The notes under the pieces: model-generated
What the model saw: the letters and a program-made list of their open reading frames with translations, nothing else
Database searches by the model: none
Told to the model about the DNA's origin: nothing
Source of the DNA: an uncultured Oscillospiraceae bacterium
GTDB lineage: Bacteria; Bacillota; Clostridia; Oscillospirales; Acutalibacteraceae
Reading direction: 5' to 3'
Assembly (NCBI GenBank): GCA_949292425.1
Contig: CASEZK010000057.1
Span: 1 to 64,000, forward strand
DNA: 64,000 nt
Program-made: the position numbers and the translations under genes
In this document: one piece after another, positions 1-8,844 of the stretch
How the letters are laid out: each line of letters starts with the position of its first letter
Numbering within the stretch: position 1 is the stretch's first letter

Positions 1-347
1 ATAATATACCCATTTTTGTAAATCTCTTTTATAATTTCTTTAACTTTGTCGCAATGGAACGGGTCATCTGTGCGGTTATAAATATCGTAACTAAAACCTA
101 ATTTTTCAAAGCAATCGGAAAATTCATTGTGAAATCGCTCAGCAATTTCTGAAGGAGAAACTTTTTCAGATTTAGCTTTTAAGACGATGGGAGTTCCGTG
201 ACAGTCGCTACCGGAAACATAAAGCACATTATCGCCCTTTTGCCTGTGGTATCTGGCAAGAACGTCACCCGGAAGGAGGGCCGCCAAGTGTCCCAAATGC
301 ATCGAACCATTTGCATATGGCCAAGCGCCACCTATAAATATATACAT
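1..347 (-). CDS. metG: Methionyl-tRNA synthetase, N-terminal part (runs off the window)
   Basis: Charges tRNA-Met with methionine in the cytoplasm. Only the first 115 codons are visible; the gene leaves through the left edge. Reading the minus strand from the ATG at 347 gives the class I synthetase start [16 protein letters not shown], whose HLGH is the HIGH signature, followed by [12 protein letters not shown], the nucleotide/methionine-site block of this MetRS group. The GSDCHGTPI form is the one I associate with Bacillus/Clostridium MetRS. A GAGGTG ribosome site lies just upstream of the ATG. The KMSKS motif and anticodon domain are outside the window. Family assignment is firm; completeness cannot be judged. 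Confidence 0.9.
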   Translation of the reverse strand, partial: MYIFIGGAWPYANGSMHLGHLAALLPGDVLARYHRQKGDNVLYVSGSDCHGTPIVLKAKSEKVSPSEIAERFHNEFSDCFEKLGFSYDIYNRTDDPFHCDKVKEIIKEIYKNGYI

Positions 348-380
348 TTTTACACCTCAAATTTAATCTATAATATGGTT

Positions 381-409
381 ATTATAGCATCGAAAAGAAA
401 TATATGCAA
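381..409 (-). promoter_or_regulatory. Promoter for metG
   Basis: On the minus strand TTGCAT (404-409) and TATAAT (381-386) are separated by 17 bp, and TGC immediately before the -10 makes it an extended -10. It sits about 35 bp before the metG start. Confidence 0.6.
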
Positions 410-475
410 ATTCTTTATGGTATGAAAAATTACGTGTTAGCCAAGATTTATATGTGTTGAGTGCAGTTAATGATG

Positions 476-505
476 TTGTAAATTTATATTAAAGCATTAT
501 ATAAT
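476..505 (+). promoter_or_regulatory. Promoter for the trmH-dprA-topA operon
   Basis: TTGTAA (476-481) and a perfect TATAAT (500-505) with an 18-bp spacer precede the SpoU methyltransferase gene. It is the only good sigma-A-like match in this intergenic stretch on the plus strand. Confidence 0.5.
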
Positions 506-537
506 TAGTGTAAACATATAAAAGGTGGATGAGTCTT

Positions 538-1326
538 GTGGATGTGAAAATAGACAGCAAAAGTAACAACCTTATTAAAAAAATAAAAAAACTTACTAGT
601 TCGAAGAAACATAGAGAAAAAGAAAAAAAGTTTGTAATAGAAGGACTTAGATTGTGTGAAGATGCAGTAAAAAGTGGAGTAAATATATGCGATTTTTTGT
701 ATACAGAGGAAGCTTTACTTAAGAATGAAGAAATAATAAGAAAAATAAAAAAAGTTGCTTTAAACTCACATTCAATTTCAGAAACATTATTAAATTACGT
801 TTCGGAAACGAAATCTCCACAGGGCTTTGTATGTATATGCCAAAATCTTGACAAAGAGGTTACTTTAGATAAAATAAGTAGTAAGGATAAAATTATTGTA
901 CTGGAAAATATTCAAGATCCTTCAAATCTTGGAACTATACTAAGAACAGCGGAGGCTTTACACATTGATGCAGTAGTTTTGTCAAGTTGCTGTTGCGACC
1001 AATACAGTCCAAAAGTTTTAAGAGGAAGCATGGGAGCAATTTTTAGATTACCAATATTTGTGGCGGAAAACCTACCTGAAACTATAAAATTACTAAAACA
1101 TAAAGGCATAAAGGTATATGCAGCAGTTCCAGACAGGGATGCATTGTCGGTAAAAAAGGCAGATTTTAATATTAGAAGTTTGGTTGTTATTGGAAATGAA
1201 GGAAACGGCTTAAAGCTAGAAACTATAAACTCGTGTGATGAGAAGGTGACTATTCCTATGAAAGGACGAGCTGAGTCATTAAATGCTAGTGTAGCGGCTA
1301 GTATTATTATGTGGGAGATGGTGTGA
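538..1326 (+). CDS. TrmH/SpoU-family RNA 2'-O-methyltransferase
   Basis: Predicted SPOUT methyltransferase that 2'-O-methylates ribose in rRNA or tRNA using S-adenosylmethionine. The C-terminal half carries the family motifs: LENIQDPSNLGTILRTAEAL (motif 1), VVIGNEGNGL (motif 2) and IPMKGRAESLNASVAASI (motif 3, the trefoil-knot SAM site). The N-terminal part is Lys-rich and resembles the SpoU substrate-binding domain (KKLTSSKKHREKEKKFVIEG). An in-frame ATG at 529 abuts the GGTGG ribosome site, so the GTG at 538, nine bases downstream, is the more likely start. The stop codon overlaps the dprA start (TGATG), so the two are translationally coupled. The exact RNA target is not evident from sequence. 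Confidence 0.85.
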   Translation: MDVKIDSKSNNLIKKIKKLTSSKKHREKEKKFVIEGLRLCEDAVKSGVNICDFLYTEEALLKNEEIIRKIKKVALNSHSISETLLNYVSETKSPQGFVCICQNLDKEVTLDKISSKDKIIVLENIQDPSNLGTILRTAEALHIDAVVLSSCCCDQYSPKVLRGSMGAIFRLPIFVAENLPETIKLLKHKGIKVYAAVPDRDALSVKKADFNIRSLVVIGNEGNGLKLETINSCDEKVTIPMKGRAESLNASVAASIIMWEMV

Positions 1327-2504
1327 TGGCTGAATGTCTTAAGAGCAGTGCAAAAGTAAGCTTTGTGGATAATTGGATCTACTTGCAACAGGCTTTAGGG
1401 TACGCAAGTCGTAGAATCAAAGATATAATGAAAACCTATAAAACATCACAAAATTTTTTTAATTCACCTCATGAAGAGTGGAGAGACAGCGGAATTTTTA
1501 CAAAAAGAGATCTTTTAAAACTTAAAAATTTTGATACTGATAAAATTGAAAAAATAAAAACTCATTGTAAGCAAAAAGGCTACAAAATAATAACATACGA
1601 ATCTTCAGATTATCCAAACAGGCTGAAAAACATCTATAACCCTCCGGCTGTGCTTTACGTAAATGGCATTTTCCCAAAGGTTGATAATGAGCTTTGCATA
1701 GCTATAGTGGGAACTAGAAGTGCTACGCGATATGGCTTAGGAACGTCTTTTGAATTTGGACATAAGCTTGCAGAGTTTGGCGTAATAGTAGTGAGTGGAG
1801 GAGCGTTGGGAATAGACAGTTCAGCTCAAAAAGGCGCTATAATGGCCGGAGGAAAAGTCATTTCTGTTATGGGCTGTGGGTTAGATTGTCACTATTTAGA
1901 AAAGAATAACAATTTGAAAAAAGCGATTTCTTTAAATGGTGCAATAGTGTCTGAATATGAACCGAGATATGCCGTAATTGCAAGGAACTTTCCCATGAGG
2001 AACAGAATAATCTCAGCTTTATCTCTCGGGACGTTGATAGTAGAAGCAGGACGAAAAAGTGGTTCATTGATTACGGCAAACCTGGCACTTGAGCAGAACA
2101 GGGACTTATTTGCTGTTCCTGGAGATATAAAAAGCAGTATGTCAATCGGCACGAACTCTTTGATAAAAGAATGTGCAAAACCTGTTACTTGTGTTGAAGA
2201 TATATTAGAGGAATATTACTCTAGATTTCCAAATTTAAACACGACACAAGCTGGTAAAGTAAGTAAGACCGAAGGTAAGATAGAATCTATTGAGAAAATG
2301 AGCAAAAGTGAAAATAAAAATTTGAAAGTTTCAAGTAGGGCACGGAATATTTATAATTTTCTTAAAAATACTGAGTTTATGACCATAGATGAGCTTATAT
2401 TGAAAACAAAAATGTCAACTGCTGATGCATTGCAAGGAATAACAGAATTGGAATTAAACGGATTAGTGGAAAGTAAACCAGGAAAAACGTACAAGAAAAA
2501 ATAA
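1326..2504 (+). CDS. dprA: DNA-processing protein DprA (Smf)
   Basis: Binds incoming single-stranded DNA and loads RecA during natural transformation; commonly kept in non-competent bacteria too. The Rossmann-like core is clear: AIVGTRSATRYG, then VSGGALGIDSSAQKGA, then NFPMRNRIISALSLGTLIVE and GSLITANLALEQNRDLFAVPG, all hallmark DprA blocks. The last 70 residues form a winged-helix domain (RARNIYNFLKNTEFMTIDEL). Reading continues open upstream to a GTG at 1311, but GGGAG at 1313-1317 places the start at the ATG 1326. It overlaps the preceding methyltransferase by one base and is followed 21 bp later by topA, the usual dprA-topA-trmFO order of Firmicutes. Confidence 0.95.
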   Translation: MAECLKSSAKVSFVDNWIYLQQALGYASRRIKDIMKTYKTSQNFFNSPHEEWRDSGIFTKRDLLKLKNFDTDKIEKIKTHCKQKGYKIITYESSDYPNRLKNIYNPPAVLYVNGIFPKVDNELCIAIVGTRSATRYGLGTSFEFGHKLAEFGVIVVSGGALGIDSSAQKGAIMAGGKVISVMGCGLDCHYLEKNNNLKKAISLNGAIVSEYEPRYAVIARNFPMRNRIISALSLGTLIVEAGRKSGSLITANLALEQNRDLFAVPGDIKSSMSIGTNSLIKECAKPVTCVEDILEEYYSRFPNLNTTQAGKVSKTEGKIESIEKMSKSENKNLKVSSRARNIYNFLKNTEFMTIDELILKTKMSTADALQGITELELNGLVESKPGKTYKKK

Positions 2505-2525
2505 AATGACAAATGGGGGATTGTT

Positions 2526-4781
2526 TTGTCAAAGTTGTTAATAGTTGAGTCGCTGGCGAAAGCTAAAACAATAAAAAAATACTTAGGAAAAGATTTTGAG
2601 GTAGTGGCTTCCATGGGACATGTTAGGGACCTGCCTGAGAGCAAACTTAGCGTAGATATAAAGCATGATTTCAAACCGACATACGAAATAATAAAAGGTA
2701 AGGAAAAGCTAGTGAAAGAGCTGGTAAAGGACTCTAAAAATAGCCAGGAAATTTACTTGGCAACTGACCCTGACCGAGAAGGAGAAGCTATCTCGTGGCA
2801 TTTGGCTTATATTTTGGGGTTAGATTTAAGTAAAAAAAATAGGGTCACGTTTAATGAAATCACTAAATCCGGTGTGTCAAGCGGAATGAAACACCCCAGA
2901 AGCATAGATATTGATCTCGTGAATGCTCAACAAGCGAGGAGAATCTTGGATAGAATAGTAGGTTATAAACTTAGCCCGTTTTTATCTCAAAAAATTAGAC
3001 GAGGGTTGTCGGCAGGAAGGGTACAGAGTGTCGCTGTTAGGATAATAGTTGACAAAGAAGAAGAAATAAGAAAATTTAAACCTGAAGAATATTGGACAAT
3101 AGATGCAAAATTCGTTCAAAATGGAAAAAAGAAACTTTTTTCGGCTGCATTATATGGAGACAAAAATGGGAAAATAAAAATTCAAAACGAAGATGAAGCT
3201 AACAAAATTTTAAATGAAGTGGAAAATGAATCTTATATTGTAAATAAGATAAAAAAAGGGACTAGAAAAAGAAAACCATCGCCACCTTTTATAACTTCCA
3301 CTTTACAGCAGGAAGCTTCGAAAAGATTGGGGTTTCCTTCTAAAAAAACCATGAAAATAGCGCAGGAACTTTATGAAGGCGTGGAAATAAAAGGCGAAGG
3401 TGCTATAGGTTTGATAACGTACATGAGAACAGACTCGCTAAGAGTGTCAGATGATGCGTTAAAAGATTTGTCGAACCATATAAAGGAAAATTTCGGAGAG
3501 AACTACTTGGTTCCGAAAATCAGGTACTTTAAATCAAAAGGTAATGTTCAGGACGGTCACGAGGCAATTAGACCTACATCTGTTAGTTTGACCCCGGATA
3601 AGGTACAGCCTTCACTGAGCAGAGACCAATATAAAATTTACAAACTTATTTGGGAAAGGTTTACGGCAAGCCAAATGGCAGACTGCGTTCTTAACACGAA
3701 AAGTGTAGATATTTTAGCTGGGGAATATGTTTTTAGAGCAAGTGGCTATACTGTTAAATTTGACGGATTTACGGCGTTGTATCAAGATGTGAATGAAAAC
3801 TCTGAGGAAGAGAAAGCGAAAGTTTTGCCAGAATTAAAAGAAGGTGAAAACCTAAAAAAAGATGGAATAAAAGCAAACCAACATTTTACAGAGCCTCCGG
3901 CAAGATACACAGAGGCTTCGCTTATAAAAGCACTTGAAGAATACGGAATAGGTAGACCTTCAACTTACGCTGCGACTATTTCCACCATAACTGGTAGAGG
4001 GTATGTAGTAAAAGAAGTACGTAGCTTGAAACCCACAGAGCTAGGTGAAGTCATTACAGACTTGTTGAAAAAACGGTTTCCAAATATAGTAAATGTAAAA
4101 TTTACAGCGAAAATGGAAAACGATTTGGACGTCATAGAAGAAGGCAAACAAGAGTGGACAAAAGTTCTTGACGAATTTTATGGAGAATTCAATGATAATT
4201 TAAAACGAGCGAAAAATGACATGAAAGGCATAAAAATAACGCTAAAGGAAGATCAAACGGACGTAGTATGCGACAAATGCGGCAAGAACATGGTTGTTAA
4301 GGTAAGTCGTTATGGAAAATTTTTGGCGTGTTCTGGGTATCCTGAATGTAAGAATATAAAAAAGATGGACTTAGATAAAAAAGAACCGGTTTCAAACGAA
4401 GTGGAAGAAAGCGATGTCGTTTGCGAAAAATGTGGCAAAAATATGGTCGTTAAGACAGGCCGATACGGGAAATTTTTAGCGTGCCCCGGGTACCCTGAAT
4501 GCAAAAACATAAAAGGTATAGATGAAAAAACTGGCGTTAAATGTCCAAAATGCAGTGATGGAGAAATTGTAAAAAGGCGCACAAAACGCGGTAGACTGTT
4601 TTGGGGGTGTAACAAATACCCAGATTGTGACTTTGTAACATGGAACGAACCTACTGATAAGGCTTGTCCAAAGTGCAATGACCCTTTATTTATAAAGAAG
4701 AGTAAAAAGCCGAAGCTGATTTGCGTAAATGAAGGATGCGGATATGAGGAGCCGGTTGAGGAGAAAAATAATGAAAGTTAA
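2526..4781 (+). CDS. topA: DNA topoisomerase I (type IA)
   Basis: Relaxes negative supercoils by cutting and rejoining one DNA strand. The Toprim domain is at the N-terminus (LLIVESLAKAKTIKKYLG; acidic motif ATDPDREGEAISWH). The catalytic tyrosine is about residue 299 in GLITYMRTDSLRVS. The C-terminus holds four zinc-ribbon-like repeats beginning near residue 580 (CDKCGKN, CEKCGKN, CPKCSDG, CPKCNDP), each followed by a second cysteine pair. At 751 codons it is full length. The start is a TTG with GGGGGA five bases upstream. The stop overlaps the trmFO start by 11 bp. Confidence 0.97.
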   Translation: MSKLLIVESLAKAKTIKKYLGKDFEVVASMGHVRDLPESKLSVDIKHDFKPTYEIIKGKEKLVKELVKDSKNSQEIYLATDPDREGEAISWHLAYILGLDLSKKNRVTFNEITKSGVSSGMKHPRSIDIDLVNAQQARRILDRIVGYKLSPFLSQKIRRGLSAGRVQSVAVRIIVDKEEEIRKFKPEEYWTIDAKFVQNGKKKLFSAALYGDKNGKIKIQNEDEANKILNEVENESYIVNKIKKGTRKRKPSPPFITSTLQQEASKRLGFPSKKTMKIAQELYEGVEIKGEGAIGLITYMRTDSLRVSDDALKDLSNHIKENFGENYLVPKIRYFKSKGNVQDGHEAIRPTSVSLTPDKVQPSLSRDQYKIYKLIWERFTASQMADCVLNTKSVDILAGEYVFRASGYTVKFDGFTALYQDVNENSEEEKAKVLPELKEGENLKKDGIKANQHFTEPPARYTEASLIKALEEYGIGRPSTYAATISTITGRGYVVKEVRSLKPTELGEVITDLLKKRFPNIVNVKFTAKMENDLDVIEEGKQEWTKVLDEFYGEFNDNLKRAKNDMKGIKITLKEDQTDVVCDKCGKNMVVKVSRYGKFLACSGYPECKNIKKMDLDKKEPVSNEVEESDVVCEKCGKNMVVKTGRYGKFLACPGYPECKNIKGIDEKTGVKCPKCSDGEIVKRRTKRGRLFWGCNKYPDCDFVTWNEPTDKACPKCNDPLFIKKSKKPKLICVNEGCGYEEPVEEKNNES

Positions 4782-6090
4782 TGTAATTGGAGCGGGTTTG
4801 GCAGGCTGTGAGGCCGCGTGGCAGATAGCTTCTAAAGGTATAAATGTTCGGCTTATAGAAATGAAACCGAAAAAATTCTCGCCGGCGCATAAAAGCAGTG
4901 GTTTTGCAGAACTTGTATGTTCAAACTCTTTTAAAGCAGATAGAGTTGACAGTGCAGCCGGACTTCTAAAAGAGGAAATGAGACTTTTAGATTCTTTACT
5001 TTTGAGGTGTGCTAAAGTATGCCACGTACCTGCAGGTGGAGCTTTGGCGGTGGATAGAGACGAATTTTCAGAAATGGTGACGAGTTTCATAAGAGAAAAT
5101 GACTTCATAGAAGCAGTCTGCTATGAAGTAAAGGAAATACCGAAAGATGAGATAACGGTTGTTGCTACAGGTCCTCTTACATCTGGAAATTTAAGTGAAA
5201 ATATTTCCTCCATTTCAAATGGACTCTTAAGCTTTTACGATGCAGCAGCTCCCATTGTGACTAAAGATAGCATAGATATGGAAAAGGCTTTTTTTGCTTC
5301 TAGATACGACAAAGGGCACGACAATTCTTACATCAACTGCCCTTTAAGTAAAGAAGAATATGAAAATTTTTATAATGAATTGATTTTAGCAGAGAGGGTA
5401 CCGGTGCGTGAGTTCGACGCCAGGGACCCTAAAGTATATGAAGGCTGTATGCCGGTTGAAGTTATGGCACAGAGGGGCAAAGACACTTTGCGGTTTGGTC
5501 CGATGAAACCAGTTGGTTTAACTGACCCGGAAACAGGACGAAGACCGTGGGCGGTTTTACAGCTTCGGCTTGAAAATAAAGAAGGTACACTTTATAATTT
5601 AGTAGGATTTCAAACGAACTTAAAATTTCCGGAACAAAAAAGGATTTTTGGATTAATTCCCGCTTTGAAAAATGCTGAGTTTGTCCGCTATGGCGTGATG
5701 CATAGGAATACATTTTTAAATTCTCCTAAAATTTTAAACGATAATTTTAGTTTAAAAAGTAACCCTAATATATTTTTTGCAGGGCAGATCACAGGTGTTG
5801 AAGGCTATATGGAATCAGCGGCGAGTGGAATATTGGCGGGGATAAATGCTGTAAAAAGAATACAAAATAAAAGTAAGTTTGTTTTACCAAAAGAAACTAT
5901 AATGGGTGCTTTAGCTCATTACATAAGCAGTAGTCCTGCTGAAGATTTTCAGCCTATGGGTGCAAATTTTGGTATATTGCCAAAAATAGAACCTCATATC
6001 AGGGATAAAAAAGCTAGATATATTGCTTTATCAGATAGATCAATTAACATTTTGAAAAATATTTTAAATGAAAGAAGTGTTGAACTATGA
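4771..6090 (+). CDS. trmFO: Folate/FAD-dependent tRNA (uracil-54-C5)-methyltransferase TrmFO
   Basis: Makes 5-methyluridine at position 54 of tRNA, using methylenetetrahydrofolate and FADH2 instead of SAM. The FAD-binding start VIGAGLAGCEAAWQIA and the GidA-like blocks HKSSGFAELVCSNSFKAD and FFAGQITGVEGYMESAASG are present; the NSF block belongs to the TrmFO subgroup. Length (439 aa) is normal. The open frame begins at 4729 inside topA, but GAGGAG at 4758-4763 selects the ATG 4771, which gives the canonical MKVNVIGAGLAG start. It sits in the conserved topA-trmFO order and shares an ATGA overlap with plsX. Confidence 0.95.
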   Translation: MKVNVIGAGLAGCEAAWQIASKGINVRLIEMKPKKFSPAHKSSGFAELVCSNSFKADRVDSAAGLLKEEMRLLDSLLLRCAKVCHVPAGGALAVDRDEFSEMVTSFIRENDFIEAVCYEVKEIPKDEITVVATGPLTSGNLSENISSISNGLLSFYDAAAPIVTKDSIDMEKAFFASRYDKGHDNSYINCPLSKEEYENFYNELILAERVPVREFDARDPKVYEGCMPVEVMAQRGKDTLRFGPMKPVGLTDPETGRRPWAVLQLRLENKEGTLYNLVGFQTNLKFPEQKRIFGLIPALKNAEFVRYGVMHRNTFLNSPKILNDNFSLKSNPNIFFAGQITGVEGYMESAASGILAGINAVKRIQNKSKFVLPKETIMGALAHYISSSPAEDFQPMGANFGILPKIEPHIRDKKARYIALSDRSINILKNILNERSVEL

Positions 6091-7094
6091 AAATAATCGT
6101 GGATGCCTTTGGAGGAGACAATGCTCCTGTTGAAATTTTGAAAGGTTGCGCGGCGGCCGTAGCCGAATATGGAATAAATATTTTATTGGTTGGCTCTAAG
6201 GAAAAGATTGAAAAAGCTGCAAATGAGAATAACATTCTGCTTTACCACATGGATATAGAGGATACGCCGGATGTTATAACTATGGAGGATGATCCATCGG
6301 AGATAGTTAAGTCGAAAAATAACTCATCTATGGCGCTGGGGCTAAAGTTGTTATCTGAAGGAAAAGCGGATGCCTTTATTTCAGCTGGCAACAGTGGAGC
6401 TTTGGTTATGGGTGCTACGTTTATCGTTAAAAGAATAAAAGGCATAAAAAGATGTGCATTTGCGCCTGTTATTCCGAAAGAAAAAGGTTGCTTCATGCTA
6501 ATAGACAGTGGAGCTAATGTTGAATGTAGACCGGAAATGTTGCAACAATTTGGAATTATGGGATCCATTTATATGAGCCGAGTTATGGGTGTAGGCAAGC
6601 CAAGAGTAGGCCTTGTAAACGTTGGAGTGGAAGAACACAAGGGTGGCCAATTCCAAAGAGATGTGCATGAAAAACTTAAAAATAGTAATCTTAACTTTGT
6701 GGGGAATGTAGAAGCAAGAGAAATTCCGATAGATGCAGCTGATGTTATAGTTACAGATGGATTTACAGGAAACGTGATGTTAAAACTTTATGAAGGTGTA
6801 GCAACCGTTTTGATGGGCAAAATAAAAAATGTGCTTACACAAAATATAAAAAATAAGATAGCAGCAGCGATGATATTGCCGGAAATGAGGGCTTTAAAGG
6901 CTGAAATAGACTATAATGAATATGGCGGGGCACCGATTATGGGTCTGCAAAAACCTGTATTTAAAGCGCACGGAAATTCATCTGCCAGAACTTTTAAAAA
7001 TGCGATTAGGCTGACGATTGACTATATAAATGGTAATGTGGCTGCGGAAATTTCGAAAGCTTTATCTGAATTTGAAAAAGAAAGCGAAGCCTAA
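6087..7094 (+). CDS. plsX: Phosphate acyltransferase PlsX
   Basis: Converts acyl-ACP to acyl-phosphate, the first step of phospholipid synthesis in the PlsX/PlsY route, at the inner face of the membrane. Family blocks seen: IIVDAFGGDNAP at the N-terminus, FISAGNSGALVMGA, LIDSGANVECRPEMLQQF, LVNVGVEEHKGG and IVTDGFTGNVMLK. Length 335 aa is standard. The ATG overlaps the trmFO stop (ATGA). In many Firmicutes plsX is followed by acpP and then rnc; here rnc follows after 35 bp with no room for acpP. Confidence 0.95.
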   Translation: MKIIVDAFGGDNAPVEILKGCAAAVAEYGINILLVGSKEKIEKAANENNILLYHMDIEDTPDVITMEDDPSEIVKSKNNSSMALGLKLLSEGKADAFISAGNSGALVMGATFIVKRIKGIKRCAFAPVIPKEKGCFMLIDSGANVECRPEMLQQFGIMGSIYMSRVMGVGKPRVGLVNVGVEEHKGGQFQRDVHEKLKNSNLNFVGNVEAREIPIDAADVIVTDGFTGNVMLKLYEGVATVLMGKIKNVLTQNIKNKIAAAMILPEMRALKAEIDYNEYGGAPIMGLQKPVFKAHGNSSARTFKNAIRLTIDYINGNVAAEISKALSEFEKESEA

Positions 7095-7129
7095 CAGGTT
7101 TAGACTTACCGAGATTAGAAAGGATATTT

Positions 7130-7819
7130 ATGGAAAATAATGATATTGAGTATCTAGAAAGCAAATTGAAATACATTTTTAAGAACAAAAACTATATTAA
7201 GAATGCTTTGACACATTCTTCGTTTGCAAATGAGTCTAGAAAAAAAATAAACAGTAATGAAAGGTTGGAGTTTTTAGGGGACTCTGTTTTGAGCATAGTT
7301 GTTTCCGACTATATATTTGCGCATTGTCCGGATTTGCAAGAAGGCAACCTTTCCAAGTTACGTGCATCTTTGGTATGTGAAAAAACTCTATGTAAGTTTT
7401 CAAAATCTTTAGAAGTAGGAAATTTTTTAAAGCTCAGTAAAGGCGAAATGCATTCGAAAGGCAACGAAAGACCATCTATTTTAGCAGATGCCTTTGAAGC
7501 GATTATAGCTGCCATATATTTAGACGGCGGCATAGAAAACGCCAGAGATTTTATTTTGAGGTTTGTTGTACCTGAGATAAATAACCAGAAAAATTTGGAG
7601 TTTAAAGATTATAAAACTATTTTGCAGGAGATAATCCAAAAAAATAAAGAAGAAGTTATTAGTTACAACTTGGTTAAAGAATATGGCCCTGACCATGATA
7701 AGCATTTTGAGGTGGAAGTGAAATTAAACAGCAATGTGATTGGCAAAGGTGGAGGAAGGAGTAAAAAGGAGGCAGAGCAGCAAGCTGCACGAGAAGCCCT
7801 GGGGTTGATGGGATATTGA
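7130..7819 (+). CDS. rnc: Ribonuclease III
   Basis: Cuts double-stranded RNA, chiefly in maturation of 16S and 23S rRNA and in turnover of structured mRNAs. The N-terminal RIIID domain shows the signature NERLEFLGDSVLSIVVSDYI and the second acidic cluster ILADAFEAIIAAIYLDGG, supplying the Mg-binding residues. The C-terminal double-stranded-RNA-binding domain is seen from about residue 160 (DYKTILQEIIQKN to KKEAEQQAAREAL). 229 aa is normal. AAAGGA precedes the ATG. The last codons overlap the next gene (TTGA), and the rnc-radical SAM-smc-ftsY order is conserved in Clostridia. Confidence 0.96.
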   Translation: MENNDIEYLESKLKYIFKNKNYIKNALTHSSFANESRKKINSNERLEFLGDSVLSIVVSDYIFAHCPDLQEGNLSKLRASLVCEKTLCKFSKSLEVGNFLKLSKGEMHSKGNERPSILADAFEAIIAAIYLDGGIENARDFILRFVVPEINNQKNLEFKDYKTILQEIIQKNKEEVISYNLVKEYGPDHDKHFEVEVKLNSNVIGKGGGRSKKEAEQQAAREALGLMGY

Positions 7820-8820
7820 AGAATGCGAATGTGTCTATTTTTGTGCCGCATAATGGCTGTCCAAATCAGTGCAGTTTTTGCAACCAAAAAAATATAACTG
7901 GACAGGCTGTACAGCCTAGTGTTGAGTCTGTGAGAGAAACCTTAGAAGCTGCAAAAAACAAAATAGACTTTAAACAGACTAGAGCCGAAATAGCTTTTTT
8001 TGGTGGCAGTTTTACCGCGATAGATAGAAAGTACATGGTAGAACTTTTAAATGAAGCATCGAAATTTTTAGGAAAAGACAGCTTTGAAGGCATTCGGGTA
8101 TCCACAAGGCCCGACGCCATAGACGGTGAGATAATTGACATTTTAATGTCTTATGGTGTGAAAACTGTGGAGCTAGGAGCTCAAAGCATGTGTGATAGTG
8201 TTCTTTCGGCTAATAAAAGAGACCACACAAGAGAAGATGTAATTTTTTCTTCAAAAAAGATTAAAGCAGCAGGGTTCAAATTAGGTCTTCAGATGATGAC
8301 GAGCTTATACATGAGCAATGAAAGCTTAGATATAAAGACCGCGGAGGAATTTATAAAGTTAAAACCAGATATGGTAAGAATTTACCCAACGGTTGTTATG
8401 AAAGGTACGGAACTTGAAGGCCTATATAATTCTGGAGTTTATGAGCCTGGGAAGTTTGAATCTACGGTTGAGTTGTGCAGCTTTTTGCTGGACTTATTTG
8501 AACGCAAAAATAATATTCCTGTAATCAGGCTAGGTCTTCACGACAGTGAAAGTTTGAGAAAAAATATGGTTTCGGGAGTTTTTCACCCTGCCTTTCGTGA
8601 AATATGTGAAAGTAATTTAATATTTCATGAAATTTTAGATCAAATTAAAAAATTAGAAATGAAGTCTGGAAATATCACAATAAAAATTAACTCAAAAGAT
8701 ATATCAAAGGCGGTAGGCCAAAAAAGGGTAAATTTAAAGAAGTTTAAAGATTTAGGATACAATATAAATTTTGTCTTTTGCAATGAAATAAAGTTGGGGA
8801 AAGTTTTTGTTTCAGCGTAA
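7816..8820 (+). CDS. Elp3-like radical SAM protein of the rnc-smc locus
   Basis: Radical SAM enzyme of unknown substrate. The 4Fe-4S motif is CPNQCSFC (C-x3-C-x2-C) close to the N-terminus, followed by the SAM-binding region EIAFFGGSFTAID and STRPDAIDGEII, and ELGAQSM, all typical of the Elp3-related group. Unlike full Elp3 it is only 334 aa and no GNAT acetyltransferase domain is visible. The start is TTG at 7816, overlapping the rnc stop. Homologues commonly sit between rnc and smc in Clostridia, so the position supports the family call. A tRNA-modifying role is possible by analogy with Elp3 but is inference. Confidence 0.8.
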   Translation: MKNANVSIFVPHNGCPNQCSFCNQKNITGQAVQPSVESVRETLEAAKNKIDFKQTRAEIAFFGGSFTAIDRKYMVELLNEASKFLGKDSFEGIRVSTRPDAIDGEIIDILMSYGVKTVELGAQSMCDSVLSANKRDHTREDVIFSSKKIKAAGFKLGLQMMTSLYMSNESLDIKTAEEFIKLKPDMVRIYPTVVMKGTELEGLYNSGVYEPGKFESTVELCSFLLDLFERKNNIPVIRLGLHDSESLRKNMVSGVFHPAFREICESNLIFHEILDQIKKLEMKSGNITIKINSKDISKAVGQKRVNLKKFKDLGYNINFVFCNEIKLGKVFVSA

Positions 8821-8844
8821 ATTTAATTGATTGTGGGTGTATGT

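Noticed and set aside
198-425. 75-codon plus-strand open frame at the left end
   Set aside because: It is antisense to the clear metG coding sequence and has no ribosome site.
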